Of a stretch of 64,000 nt of DNA, positions 52,179 to 59,781 are shown one piece after another. A program made the position numbers and the translations under genes. Under the pieces are notes generated by a model. The model was given only the letters and a program-made list of their open reading frames with translations. It searched no databases and was not told where the DNA came from. Within the stretch, counting starts at the first letter, position 1; every line of letters begins with the position of its first letter. Source of the DNA: Anabaena cylindrica PCC 7122 (GTDB lineage: Bacteria; Cyanobacteriota; Cyanobacteriia; Cyanobacteriales; Nostocaceae); NCBI RefSeq assembly GCF_000317695.1, contig NC_019771.1, positions 6,047,501 to 6,111,500 on the forward strand. The letters run 5' to 3'.

Positions 52179-52691
52179 AAATATTGTGTGTACAGTTTAC
52201 AGCCATACTTCAGATAGATGCCGATGTTATTAATTTTTGCCGGCAATACTCAAATACTTAATAACCTCTAGCTGGGATCGATGTAGAAATATTTATAATT
52301 ATTCTGAAAAGAGATTAAGTCTGTTTTTAATATGGAGATTGTAACGAATTGTCAAAAATTCTCATAGGTACGGCTATTGCGATTCCCATATCTATAAAAC
52401 CGAACCCTCTGAATTTATCTCCTAGTGTTATTGTTTATTTAGGAAGCTAAAGATTAAGCTTCAGGCAAATAAAGATTTAAAGTAAGAATTCAGGAGTCAG
52501 GAAGAAGAAGGAAGAAGGAAGAAGGAAGAAGGAAGAAGAATATTTTTTTCTTCTGTTAAGAGTTCCCTTTTCCCTGCTATATCAAATATCCTGAATCCTT
52601 ACGATTTAAAAAATATTACCGTTGTTTGCCATCTGTGAAGCTTGAAATTAAGCCTCCACAAACCAAATAGAGGATTGTCTAGGAGATAGAT
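52179..52691. other. Intergenic region with a heptamer repeat
   Basis: Contains five exact copies of GAAGAAG at 52504-52538 (STRR type). I see no RNA gene. The 52560-52691 part should hold the promoter of the Hsp20 gene; no CIRCE inverted repeat (TTAGCACTC-N9-GAGTGCTAA) is visible. Confidence 0.7.
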
Positions 52692-53186
52692 ATGGCACTA
52701 ATTCGTTGGGACCCACTCCGGGAAATTGAACGCTTAGAACCATTTCGTGAACTTGATCGTTGGGACCCTCTCCGTGAAATGGATACTTTACAACGTCGTA
52801 TGAATCGCTTGTTTGAAAGAATTATACCAACTGATGGGGGTGAAAGAGGAGGAATTACTTTTATTCCTGCTGCTGAACTTGAAGAAACTGATGATGCTTT
52901 TAAATTGAGACTAGAATTACCTGGTCTGGAAGCAAAAGATGTAAATGTGGAAGTAACTCCTGAAGCTGTTTCTATTACTGGTGAAAGAAAATCAGAAACT
53001 ACAACAGAAAAAGAAGGTTACACTCGTTCTGAATTCCGTTATGGCAAATTCCAACGGATTATACCATTGCCTTCCCTTGTCCAACATGAACAAGTCCAGG
53101 CTGAATATAAAGATGGTATTCTCCGGTTGAATTTGCCTAAAGCAGAACCAGAAAAGCAAAAAGCTTTCAAGGTCAATCTCGGTTAA
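52692..53186 (+). CDS. Small heat-shock protein, Hsp20/alpha-crystallin family
   Basis: A 164-residue ATP-independent chaperone. The alpha-crystallin domain covers residues 55-150 (F-K-L-R-L-E-L-P-G-L, V-S-I-T-G-E-R-K-S-E, F-R-Y-G-K-F-Q-R-I-I-P-L and G-I-L-R-L-N-L-P-K), with a short C-terminal tail. The N-terminus has an internal duplication: R-W-D-P-L-R-E at residues 5-11 and again at 23-29, whereas relatives have one copy (A-L-I-R-W-x-P). The extra segment lengthens the N-terminal arm that governs oligomer size. AGGAG lies six bases before the ATG. Confidence 0.93.
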   Translation: MALIRWDPLREIERLEPFRELDRWDPLREMDTLQRRMNRLFERIIPTDGGERGGITFIPAAELEETDDAFKLRLELPGLEAKDVNVEVTPEAVSITGERKSETTTEKEGYTRSEFRYGKFQRIIPLPSLVQHEQVQAEYKDGILRLNLPKAEPEKQKAFKVNLG

Positions 53187-53229
53187 TTTGTAATACCAAT
53201 CCTATGTGAGATTGCGCCACACAAATAAA

Positions 53230-53265
53230 TTTTGTAGAGACTTTCCATGGAAAGTCTCTACAAAA
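53230..53265. repeat. Perfect 36-bp palindrome with a GTAGAGAC core
   Basis: The left arm TTTTGTAGAGACTTTCCA is followed directly by its exact reverse complement. It is 44 bases after the Hsp20 stop and related to the 28-bp palindrome at 8573-8600. It could extrude as a cruciform or fold in the Hsp20 mRNA tail. Confidence 0.85.
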
Positions 53266-53385
53266 TAGAGATTAGCTCATTATTTCTGGTCGTAGAGACG
53301 TTTTTCTCGTTTCCATACTCTGTATGGGAAAAAACTCAAGAAGGCTCTACCTTTAGAGTTCTCCAATTAAAAAAATATCCCAAAA

Positions 53386-53460
53386 TTTCTTGTGATGCGG
53401 GCATCTTGCCCGCTAATAATATAAGGACGGGCAAGATGCCCATCCCACAAGATTGGATCA
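53386..53460. repeat. Dispersed long-hairpin element, copy B
   Basis: Nearly identical to 13313-13385, some 40 kb away, with only small differences in the loop and flanks. The arms are TTGTGATGCGGGCATCTTGC and its near complement. Confidence 0.85.
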
Positions 53461-53493
53461 TCTTTTTTGTGGAGTTCTCTTAGTGATATTAGC

Positions 53494-53544
53494 AGAGGCA
53501 GAGCCTCTGTGATAGCGTTTCCAGTCGGAGACCGGGAACGAGAT
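53494..53544. repeat. Dispersed two-palindrome repeat, copy B
   Basis: AGAGGCAGAGCCTCTGTGAT followed by CCAGTCGGAGACCGGGAACG. It lies immediately before the dnaK remnant, which suggests that it marks the breakpoint where the rest of dnaK was lost. Confidence 0.8.
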
Positions 53545-53550
53545 GTATGA

Positions 53551-53761
53551 GGAGAGGAGTTAGTTAAAAATTTGCAGGAAGCCATTAATCAAGATAACTT
53601 TGACCGCATTAAGTCTCTTCGCAGTGAATTATAGCAAGTTTTGATGCAAACTGGTAGTGCAGTTTATGCTCATGCGGGCAGCCCAGATAGAAGTAGTAGG
53701 GAATCACAAAGTGGCCGGAGTTGAAGATGTGATTGATGCTGATTTTGTGGAAAATCAATAA
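53551..53761 (+). pseudogene. Decayed C-terminal fragment of a dnaK gene
   Basis: Read with one in-frame stop and one frameshift, it encodes E-E-L-V-K-N-L-Q-E-A-I-N-Q-D-N-F-D-R-I-K-S, then Q-V-L-M-Q-T-G-S-A-V-Y-A-H-A-G and finally V-E-D-V-I-D-A-D-F-V-E-N-Q and a stop. This is the helical lid and acidic tail of cyanobacterial DnaK. Nothing of the ATPase or substrate-binding domain remains. It is a remnant, not a gene. Confidence 0.8.
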
Positions 53762-54110
53762 AAAAATGAATGAATTATAAATTATGAAGAATGACACACA
53801 TCCTCGTTCTATTTCATCCATAAGGAGGATGTGAAAATCTTCAAAGTATCCAGATAATCAGTAGGCGGAGATGAACAAGTAGAAAGACTGAAATTTAATA
53901 TGAAAGACCATTGTCAGGAAAGCTTAGTATGGCGGAACAATCACATGGGTGGAGATTGCTTCGCTGCTTATTCTTGACAATTAAAATTTTTATCCTATGT
54001 TTGGCTTGATTTTAAGGATTTGAATAAAACTTACACTAAAACACACACTGATGTAGTTTCTTTTGCTTGAATAGCTATATTAAGATTACTGGAATTGGCA
54101 ATTCTTAATT

Positions 54111-54356
54111 ATGGCTACCAAAATCATTGATGTTAGAGAATATACTGTCAGAGCGCATCAAAGACAGATTCACACTCGTGTTTTTAATTTTGTATGTAAA
54201 GAATGTAATCAAGCTACAAAACGGGAAACTTTTGGGACTAGACCTTTGTATTGTGAATCCTGTCGTCCTCCTCAACCTCCTAAAAAATCATCACAAGAAA
54301 CTAGAAAAGTTAAGCCTCATGCAATGACTTACAAAAGCGATATTGATTTAGGTTAA
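54111..54356 (+). CDS. Small zinc-ribbon protein
   Basis: An 81-residue protein with two Cys pairs, C29-K-E-C32 and C48-E-S-C51, forming a probable zinc ribbon. The N-terminal I-D-V-R-E-Y-T-V-R-A-H-Q-R-Q-I-H and the Lys/Pro-rich tail suggest nucleic acid or protein binding. I do not recognise the family. The next gene starts 11 bases after the stop in the same direction, so the two are co-transcribed. Confidence 0.78.
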   Translation: MATKIIDVREYTVRAHQRQIHTRVFNFVCKECNQATKRETFGTRPLYCESCRPPQPPKKSSQETRKVKPHAMTYKSDIDLG

Positions 54357-54366
54357 TTGAAGTAAT

Positions 54367-55356
54367 ATGAATCCAAAAGAACAATTACAACCTCCTTCAG
54401 AGGTATTTATCAGACCATTGTTAGAATTGCGAGACTACTATGCTAGTCTTGCCCAAGAGTACCAACGGCTATTTATAGAAGCGCGATCGCAGTTGGATCA
54501 TACGGAAGCTTTATTATCCAACTGGTCTTATCCAGATGATCAATCATTTTCCCAACTAGAAAGCGCTGATGAGCAGGGTTCTCTGTTTTTTCTGTCATCT
54601 GATGATCAGTCTGATTTAGACTTGTTAGAGTCTCTAGAGTCAGAACTTTCTCTCTCAGATACATGGGAGACAGAAGAGTCTAGTACTGCTACAGATACAG
54701 AAGATTCCCATCTGATAAATACATCTTCTGAGAGTTATGATCATTTGGCAAAAGGGGCAGAAATTCCCATGCTGCCCCAATATCACGCTTTGACTCGGAT
54801 GGAAGCTCTGAAAAAGCTATTGCACGAATATGCTGGTACTGTATGCCATATAGACTTTATTGTGCGATCGCTTTACGGAGATTTAGAGTCAACCATCTTC
54901 AAGGTTGTCAAAGGTCGAGTCCAGTCTTCCCTCACCCAAGGTAGAGAACGGGGTTACTGGTCGGCTATTCCCAATGAACCTGGTTGTTATACTCTGGTTT
55001 TAAGTCTTTTAGCTCCAGTTCATCACAACGGCTCCTCTGTTGGTGCGAGAATTAAAAAGAAGAAGCCTTTTGTTCAACAGCACTCTAAAGAAGTCCCGAT
55101 GCTCAGAGAATTTCAAGGTCAATTTTTAATTGATGCTCTCACTTCTTTCTTAGAGCAACATAAGGGAAGAGTTTTTGGTGTGAATGAAATCGTCAATGGC
55201 ATTTATGGAGAACTTAATGATCAAGAAATCAGAGAGGTAAAAAATAAAGTGCTGAATGAATTATCTAGAGGTCATCGCACAGGACGATTCTCTAGAGTTC
55301 CTAACCAAATCGGTTTCTATACTTGGGATGCCAAGACGATAAAAAGAAGGGTGTAG
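54367..55356 (+). CDS. Protein with two copies of an unnamed helical domain
   Basis: A 329-residue protein of unknown family. A coiled-coil-like start (L-R-D-Y-Y-A-S-L-A-Q-E-Y-Q-R-L) is followed by a Ser/Asp/Glu-rich linker (about 55-135). Two related domains then follow, about 140-225 and 245-322. Copy one has L-K-K-L-L-H-E-Y-A-G-T-V and V-R-S-L-Y-G-D-L; copy two has L-T-S-F-L-E-Q-H-K-G-R-V and V-N-G-I-Y-G-E-L. Each ends in G-R-x-x-G-x-(W/F)-S-x-(I/V)-P-N and Y-T, suggesting winged-helix units. Probably works with the zinc-ribbon protein before it, perhaps on DNA. Confidence 0.75.
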   Translation: MNPKEQLQPPSEVFIRPLLELRDYYASLAQEYQRLFIEARSQLDHTEALLSNWSYPDDQSFSQLESADEQGSLFFLSSDDQSDLDLLESLESELSLSDTWETEESSTATDTEDSHLINTSSESYDHLAKGAEIPMLPQYHALTRMEALKKLLHEYAGTVCHIDFIVRSLYGDLESTIFKVVKGRVQSSLTQGRERGYWSAIPNEPGCYTLVLSLLAPVHHNGSSVGARIKKKKPFVQQHSKEVPMLREFQGQFLIDALTSFLEQHKGRVFGVNEIVNGIYGELNDQEIREVKNKVLNELSRGHRTGRFSRVPNQIGFYTWDAKTIKRRV

Positions 55357-55362
55357 GATTTG

Positions 55363-55384
55363 GGGTAAAGGTTTATCTTTACCC
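55363..55384. terminator. Hairpin between convergent genes
   Basis: GGGTAAAG and CTTTACCC pair perfectly around GTTTAT. It starts seven bases after one stop codon and overlaps the end of the facing gene. It lacks a long T run, so efficiency is uncertain. Confidence 0.5.
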
Positions 55385-55876
55385 TTCCCATTTAATTATG
55401 GTTGCAGAAAAACTCATGGGTAACTCACTATTTTCTGATCCTACATCGGTGAAATCGTTTCCAATTGCTGGTGCAGAGAAAAACTCTAAATAACCTGGTG
55501 TCGGTAAAAAATCAGCAAAAAATGTACTAGAATAGCTGCCACTAGCTGTAGAATATCCAAACCCATCACCTGTTAACTGCTGATTATTGAGACTAATTAA
55601 ATTGTCAACACTAAAAGGTTCATTTCCTGGTGTTGGAGTCCCAGCAGGTTGCAATCCAGTAATTGTTTCACCATTCCTTGTCCCAATAATTTCAATAATC
55701 AGGTAAAAGCCTAACTCATCAGGTGTGTCATTAGTAATAAAAGTACCACTAGCTGCTACACCAGTACCAGAATAATTCCAGTTCCAAGTTATAGCAAAAG
55801 CAGTTTCCATCGTCCCGAAAAATAATCCTAATACAATAGCAAAGACTGTTGCAAATAGTACAGCTATATTTTTCAT
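55379..55876 (-). CDS. Secreted protein of unknown function
   Basis: A 165-residue protein with a clear signal peptide (A-V-L-F-A-T-V-F-A-I-V-L-G-L-F-F-G, cleaved after T-A-F-A). The mature part is Gly/Ser/Thr-rich beta structure: W-N-W-N-Y-S-G-T-G-V-A-A-S-G-T-F, G-F-Y-L-I-I-E-I-I-G-T-R-N-G and F-G-Y-S-T-A-S-G-S-Y. This pattern recalls PEP-CTERM-type secreted proteins, but the C-terminal sorting motif and final helix are missing. It has no operon partner. Confidence 0.7.
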   Translation of the reverse strand: MKNIAVLFATVFAIVLGLFFGTMETAFAITWNWNYSGTGVAASGTFITNDTPDELGFYLIIEIIGTRNGETITGLQPAGTPTPGNEPFSVDNLISLNNQQLTGDGFGYSTASGSYSSTFFADFLPTPGYLEFFSAPAIGNDFTDVGSENSELPMSFSATIIKWEG

Positions 55877-56000
55877 GGAGTTGTTAGTGGAAAGGCGAAG
55901 TTGATAGATTAAGTTCAGCTACAGTGAAAAACAAATAGCTTGACCAATAGTATCAGTCAAGCTGAATCTTGAGAGATGTTGTTACCAGCAACTTAACAAT

Positions 56001-57509
56001 TTAATGCATATCGTAACCAAACAAATTTGGATCAACTTCTCCTAGTTTTAAATCTCCTAAACCATATTCTGCCCAACGTCTTTCTACCATTGCAGCTACA
56101 TCAGCATCTGATTCTAATGGTTCACCCCATTCATGTTCTGTTTCTGGAGGCATTTTGGTAGTAGCATCTATGCCCATTCTGCCCCCTAAACCGAGTTTTT
56201 CACTAGCAAAATCTAAGGTGTCAAAGGGGGTATTTGGTAATATGAATACATCCCGTGAAGGGTCAACTTTAGAACTAATTGCCCAGACTACTTGACGCGG
56301 ATCACGAATGTTGATATCTTTATCAACAACAATGACAAATTTGGTGTATGTGAATTGGGGTAAGGCACTCCAAAAAGCTAATGCTGCCCTTCGCGCTTGT
56401 CCGGGATATGCTTTATCTATGGAAATGATCGCTGCTTTGTAACTTAATGCTTCCATTGGCAGGAAGAAATCGACTATTTCGGATACTTGTTGGCGTAAGA
56501 TGGGGGTATAGATGCGGTTGAGTGCGATCGCCATCATGGCTTCTTCTTTGGGTGGACGACCGCTAAATGTGGTCAGATAGATGGGATCTTTGCGGTGAGT
56601 CATACACTGAAACCGCACCAATGGCGAATCTTCCACACCACCGTAATACCCCATATGATCACCAAAGGGGCCATCTGGTAAAACTTCCCCTGGTGTAATT
56701 GTTCCTTCAAGGACAAATTCTGAATCTGCGGGAACTTCTAAATCTACGGTTTTACACTTGGCTAATTGGACTCCAGAACCGCCATAAAGCCCTGCAAATA
56801 GCCATTCTGATAAATCTACAGGGATGGGTGTGGCAGCTGCCATGATGATTAAAGGATCTACACCAAGTGCGATCGCTACTTCTAATTTTTTACCACGTTC
56901 GGCAGCTTTGCGTAAATGTCTCGCACCCCCCCGCACCGACAACCAATGTACGGTCATAGTATTATGAGATTGCAGTTGTAAACGATACACACCTACATTT
57001 GGCGTTCCCGTCTCACAATCTTTAGTTATTACCAACCCTAATGTAATAATCTTTCCGGCATCTCCCGGATAAGGACGTATTAAAGGTAACTTATTTAAAT
57101 CTAATTCACTCCCTTGAATCACCACCTGTTGACAAGCAGGAAAAAAGTCCCTTCCTGGTTTGGCTTTCACCACGTCAAACAGCACTTTACCAAAATCTAT
57201 CGCTTGGGAAATCTTTTTTGGTGGCTTGGGTTGCTGAAGCATACTCAGCTTCTTTCCCAGGGTTTCTAACTCCTCTGGTTTTTCCATATTCATCGCCCAG
57301 CATATCCTTTCCACAGTCCCCATTAAATTTACCGCAACGGGGAAAGATGCACCTTTCACATTTTCAAAGATTAATCCCGGCCCACCTTTTTGCAGCATTC
57401 GGTTGGAAATCTCCGCAATTTCCATATCTGAGTCAACTAAAGCCGAAATTCGCTTCAATTGTCCTCTTTCTTCTAGAATTTTGATGAATCCCCGTAAATC
57501 TCGCGCCAT
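56001..57509 (-). CDS. ubiD: UbiD family decarboxylase
   Basis: A 502-residue prenylated-FMN-dependent decarboxylase. In cyanobacteria the homologue is assigned to decarboxylation of 4-hydroxy-3-polyprenylbenzoate for plastoquinone. Family marks are D-L-R-G-F-I-K-I-L-E-E-R-G-Q-L, the substrate region G-V-Y-R-L-Q-L-Q, then W-L-S-V-R-G-G-A-R-H, and the acid-rich E-G-T-I-T-P-G-E-V-L-P-D-G-P-F-G-D-H-M-G-Y-Y. Length and ends are normal. ubiX, which makes the cofactor, is not in the window. Confidence 0.94.
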   Translation of the reverse strand: MARDLRGFIKILEERGQLKRISALVDSDMEIAEISNRMLQKGGPGLIFENVKGASFPVAVNLMGTVERICWAMNMEKPEELETLGKKLSMLQQPKPPKKISQAIDFGKVLFDVVKAKPGRDFFPACQQVVIQGSELDLNKLPLIRPYPGDAGKIITLGLVITKDCETGTPNVGVYRLQLQSHNTMTVHWLSVRGGARHLRKAAERGKKLEVAIALGVDPLIIMAAATPIPVDLSEWLFAGLYGGSGVQLAKCKTVDLEVPADSEFVLEGTITPGEVLPDGPFGDHMGYYGGVEDSPLVRFQCMTHRKDPIYLTTFSGRPPKEEAMMAIALNRIYTPILRQQVSEIVDFFLPMEALSYKAAIISIDKAYPGQARRAALAFWSALPQFTYTKFVIVVDKDINIRDPRQVVWAISSKVDPSRDVFILPNTPFDTLDFASEKLGLGGRMGIDATTKMPPETEHEWGEPLESDADVAAMVERRWAEYGLGDLKLGEVDPNLFGYDMH

Positions 57510-57640
57510 GTTCCCTAAGAATTAAGAAGTGTAAAGTCTTCTTAATCTTAACTTGATATCTGGGTAGTATTTTTGTACTTAATAAATTAATATTTGCAGA
57601 ATTAAACGCAGATAAACGCGGATAATTTAGTATAGATAAT

Positions 57641-57690
57641 TCTCGTTCCCAGTCTCTGACTGGGAATGCAAATTAAGAGGCTCTGCCTCT
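57641..57690. repeat. Dispersed two-palindrome repeat, copy C (inverted)
   Basis: TCTCGTTCCCAGTCTCTGAC-TGGGAATG and later AGAGGCTCTGCCTCT are the same element as at 16316 and 53494, in the opposite direction. It overlaps the last codons of the following minus-strand gene and supplies its stop. Confidence 0.8.
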
Positions 57691-57966
57691 AAAATACATT
57701 AAAAAGATATCAATTGGATCAAGCCAAACTTTATTTAATGATGATTCACTCATTTCTAAAAATTCTTTAACTAATATTTTATCATTATCTATATCAACAG
57801 CTTGTAAATTTTTAACTACTGCTAATGGCAGTCCAGTTAGTTTAACAATAAAATTTAAATCAATACCTTCTCGTAACATATTTACCGCAACTTGGGTTAA
57901 ACCTTGCTGTAAACCTTTTTCCCATGCTTCCTGTAATGTTTGCGCTGGAATTGATAGGTTGTTCAT
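57673..57966 (-). CDS. Fragment-like protein similar to the C-terminus of Rpn/PD-(D/E)XK nucleases
   Basis: A 97-residue protein starting M-N-N-L-S-I-P. The stretch A-W-E-K-G-L-Q-Q-G-L-T-Q-V-A-V-N-M-L-R-E and I-V-K-L-T-G-L-P-L resemble the helical tail of Rpn-family (transposase-like) nucleases, without the nuclease domain. A second part, F-L-E-M-S-E-S-S-L-N-K-V-W-L-D-P, looks like the start of a small antitoxin-like protein. The last residues R-G-R-A-S come from the dispersed repeat. It may be a scrambled remnant rather than a working gene. The frame is open 36 bases further upstream to another ATG. Confidence 0.55.
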   Translation of the reverse strand: MNNLSIPAQTLQEAWEKGLQQGLTQVAVNMLREGIDLNFIVKLTGLPLAVVKNLQAVDIDNDKILVKEFLEMSESSLNKVWLDPIDIFLMYFRGRAS

Positions 57967-58050
57967 ATTTTCTATAAAGTAGTTATGTTCATTTTGGCAC
58001 AATCATAAGCTGTTAAGCACCTAAATTTGATAATCCTAAAATGTTTAAAT

Positions 58051-58077
58051 CTTGTGGGGTGGGCATCTTGCCCGCCA
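58051..58077. repeat. Half copy of the long-hairpin element
   Basis: CTTGTGGGGTGGGCATCTTG-CCCGCCA corresponds to one arm of the elements at 13313 and 53386. The other arm is missing here. Confidence 0.7.
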
Positions 58078-58200
58078 GACTTATACAAATTAAATGCACA
58101 ATCATAGGCTGAATGTAGAGATGTTTTTATCTTAGTCGTCATTAGGAATAATTTGACATTTTAGTACATATATACTATAATAATGAAAAGATAGATTTTT

Positions 58201-58231
58201 CTCACGCAGAGACGCAGAGGCGCAAAGAGGA
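58201..58231. repeat. Dispersed repeat CACGCAGAGACGCAGAGGCGCAAAG
   Basis: The same element lies inverted at 61051-61083 and in weaker form near 578-602 and 51003. It lies about 40 bases before the next gene. A common intergenic repeat of filamentous cyanobacteria. Confidence 0.75.
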
Positions 58232-58268
58232 AAATAGAGTTTCTACTAGATAAAATTTAGGGGGTTTT

Positions 58269-59636
58269 ATGTCGGAGTTAAATCATAAAATTTCGCTGTT
58301 GGAACTTGTGCAAATTTTGTCTGAATATCGTCAATATATCCTCGTTAATATTAAGAAACTAAAGGAAGATTACCACAGAACGAGTATTAAGCGCGTAAAG
58401 GGTGTGAGAGATATTAATGGTGATTTAATCACTCCTTGGTTACAAACGGAAGATATCTATCCTGGCGATTTTGTGCAGATGGGTGTATTTGCCATGAATC
58501 GCAATACGGCTACTATTAATATGTTGGTGAAGCGTAAGGTTAAGCTGGTAAAAGCTGAAGATAAGACACCTATGATTGAGGTTGCGGGTTTGCTGGCTAA
58601 TGATTTAGATAACTTTAATAATTATACCATTGTTAAAGATGGCAAACTCAATTTAACTGCATTAAATATCAAAGTCAGTAACAAGAAAGTATTTGATTTA
58701 TTGAAAGCAAAGGATGTAATTTTTGCGGATAAGTTTGATTTCAATTCTGAATATACTCTTGAGTTAGATAATCTATCTTTAGTTCCTGTGAATGTGAATT
58801 TCAGCAGCATTGATGGTTTATTTATCAAACTTGCAGAAACAAAGATTTTGATTAGTATTCTTGCGGCTCATTTACGTCATGAGTCAGATGTATTTATTGT
58901 CAATCAATTAGAGGAGTTAAGAAAACATTATTTATCCAAAAACCTGTATCTGAATTTTCCCACTACTCAAGAATATCCAAATACAATTGATTCTCATCTA
59001 AGTTATAAAATCGAATTTGGTAATCACGATATTCTCAATTTAAGTAAGCTATATTCTGCTAATCAATTTTTAGCGCGGAGATATGAAGCTGTAGACAAAG
59101 CAACTGGGGAGATTTTCTCTAAACCTAGTTTTGATATGGGGTTAAATGAAAATATCTCTTTTCGTCCTAAAGCCATTTCTGCACGGATGAAAATTACCAA
59201 AGTTGATGATTTAATGAAACCGATTTTCGATGATTTTCTGGGAATAGATGTAAATGGTAAAGTAGCAGAAATTCTCAACTCAGTGGGTGATAATAGTTTG
59301 TCCATATTTTTATATGCTAAACACGCGGGTAAATCTGTTAACAGAGAAAATTTTATTGCAGCTATGACGACGGCTTATAACCAGTTAGAAGCTTATGCTG
59401 ATAAAATTTACCAAGAAAAGATTTCACCTTTAGTATTTTACATTGGTGCGACGGGGCTTTTACCTAATAAAATATCAGCTACAGCAATGACTGCGGATCA
59501 ACTAGCTGCTAAATATCCTCATTTGCAATTTTCTAAATATGAAGAAGAAGGCACATTTTTTGAAGTTGGCGATACTGTAATTACTGTTTATGCTCAAACT
59601 GAATATTACAGTAAAAAATCATTAGCTGTTAGTTAA
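58269..59636 (+). CDS. Unrecognised 455-residue protein
   Basis: I do not recognise this protein. It has no signal peptide or membrane helix. The N-terminal helix L-E-L-V-Q-I-L-S-E-Y-R-Q-Y-I-L-V-N is followed by alternating strands and helices, rich in Lys, Asp and Asn (V-K-R-K-V-K-L-V-K-A, L-L-A-N-D-L-D-N-F-N-N-Y). The end reads G-T-F-F-E-V-G-D-T-V-I-T-V-Y-A-Q-T-E-Y-Y. The polar, Asn-rich composition resembles phage or accessory-region proteins. A ribosome-binding site (AGGGGG) lies just before the ATG. It stands alone, with repeats on both sides. Confidence 0.75.
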   Translation: MSELNHKISLLELVQILSEYRQYILVNIKKLKEDYHRTSIKRVKGVRDINGDLITPWLQTEDIYPGDFVQMGVFAMNRNTATINMLVKRKVKLVKAEDKTPMIEVAGLLANDLDNFNNYTIVKDGKLNLTALNIKVSNKKVFDLLKAKDVIFADKFDFNSEYTLELDNLSLVPVNVNFSSIDGLFIKLAETKILISILAAHLRHESDVFIVNQLEELRKHYLSKNLYLNFPTTQEYPNTIDSHLSYKIEFGNHDILNLSKLYSANQFLARRYEAVDKATGEIFSKPSFDMGLNENISFRPKAISARMKITKVDDLMKPIFDDFLGIDVNGKVAEILNSVGDNSLSIFLYAKHAGKSVNRENFIAAMTTAYNQLEAYADKIYQEKISPLVFYIGATGLLPNKISATAMTADQLAAKYPHLQFSKYEEEGTFFEVGDTVITVYAQTEYYSKKSLAVS

Positions 59637-59644
59637 TTAATTTT

Positions 59645-59671
59645 GTAGGGGTTTAGCATTGCTAAACCCTG
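59645..59671. repeat. Palindrome directly after the 455-residue gene
   Basis: TAGGGGTTTAGCATTGCTAA plus its complement form a hairpin starting nine bases after the stop codon. Same family as 39665-39693. The position suggests use as a terminator. Confidence 0.65.
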
Positions 59672-59781
59672 AATATTCTTGACGGTTGATATGTTAAAAT
59701 TTTAATATTTACCATTAGTGCAGTTTTAGCAGATCTTGTGTTACAAAAAATGTAATTACGAAGATTTTTAGAAGTAAAATT

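Larger units (their letters stand above)
53187..54110. other. Gene-poor region of stacked repeats and a decayed gene
   Basis: Holds, in order, a perfect palindrome, a long-hairpin element, a two-palindrome element and a dnaK remnant, each listed separately. From 53762 on I see no further feature, apart from a weak inverted TCCT-ATG motif near 53800-53835 (CATCCTCG with GAGGATG). Confidence 0.6.

Noticed and set aside
52560..52691. Search for a CIRCE operator before the Hsp20 gene
   Set aside because: No TTAGCACTC inverted repeat is present; regulation cannot be assigned from the sequence.
53609..53821. A 70-codon open frame on the minus strand
   Set aside because: It runs over the decayed dnaK tail, which is readable on the other strand; the composition is not protein-like.
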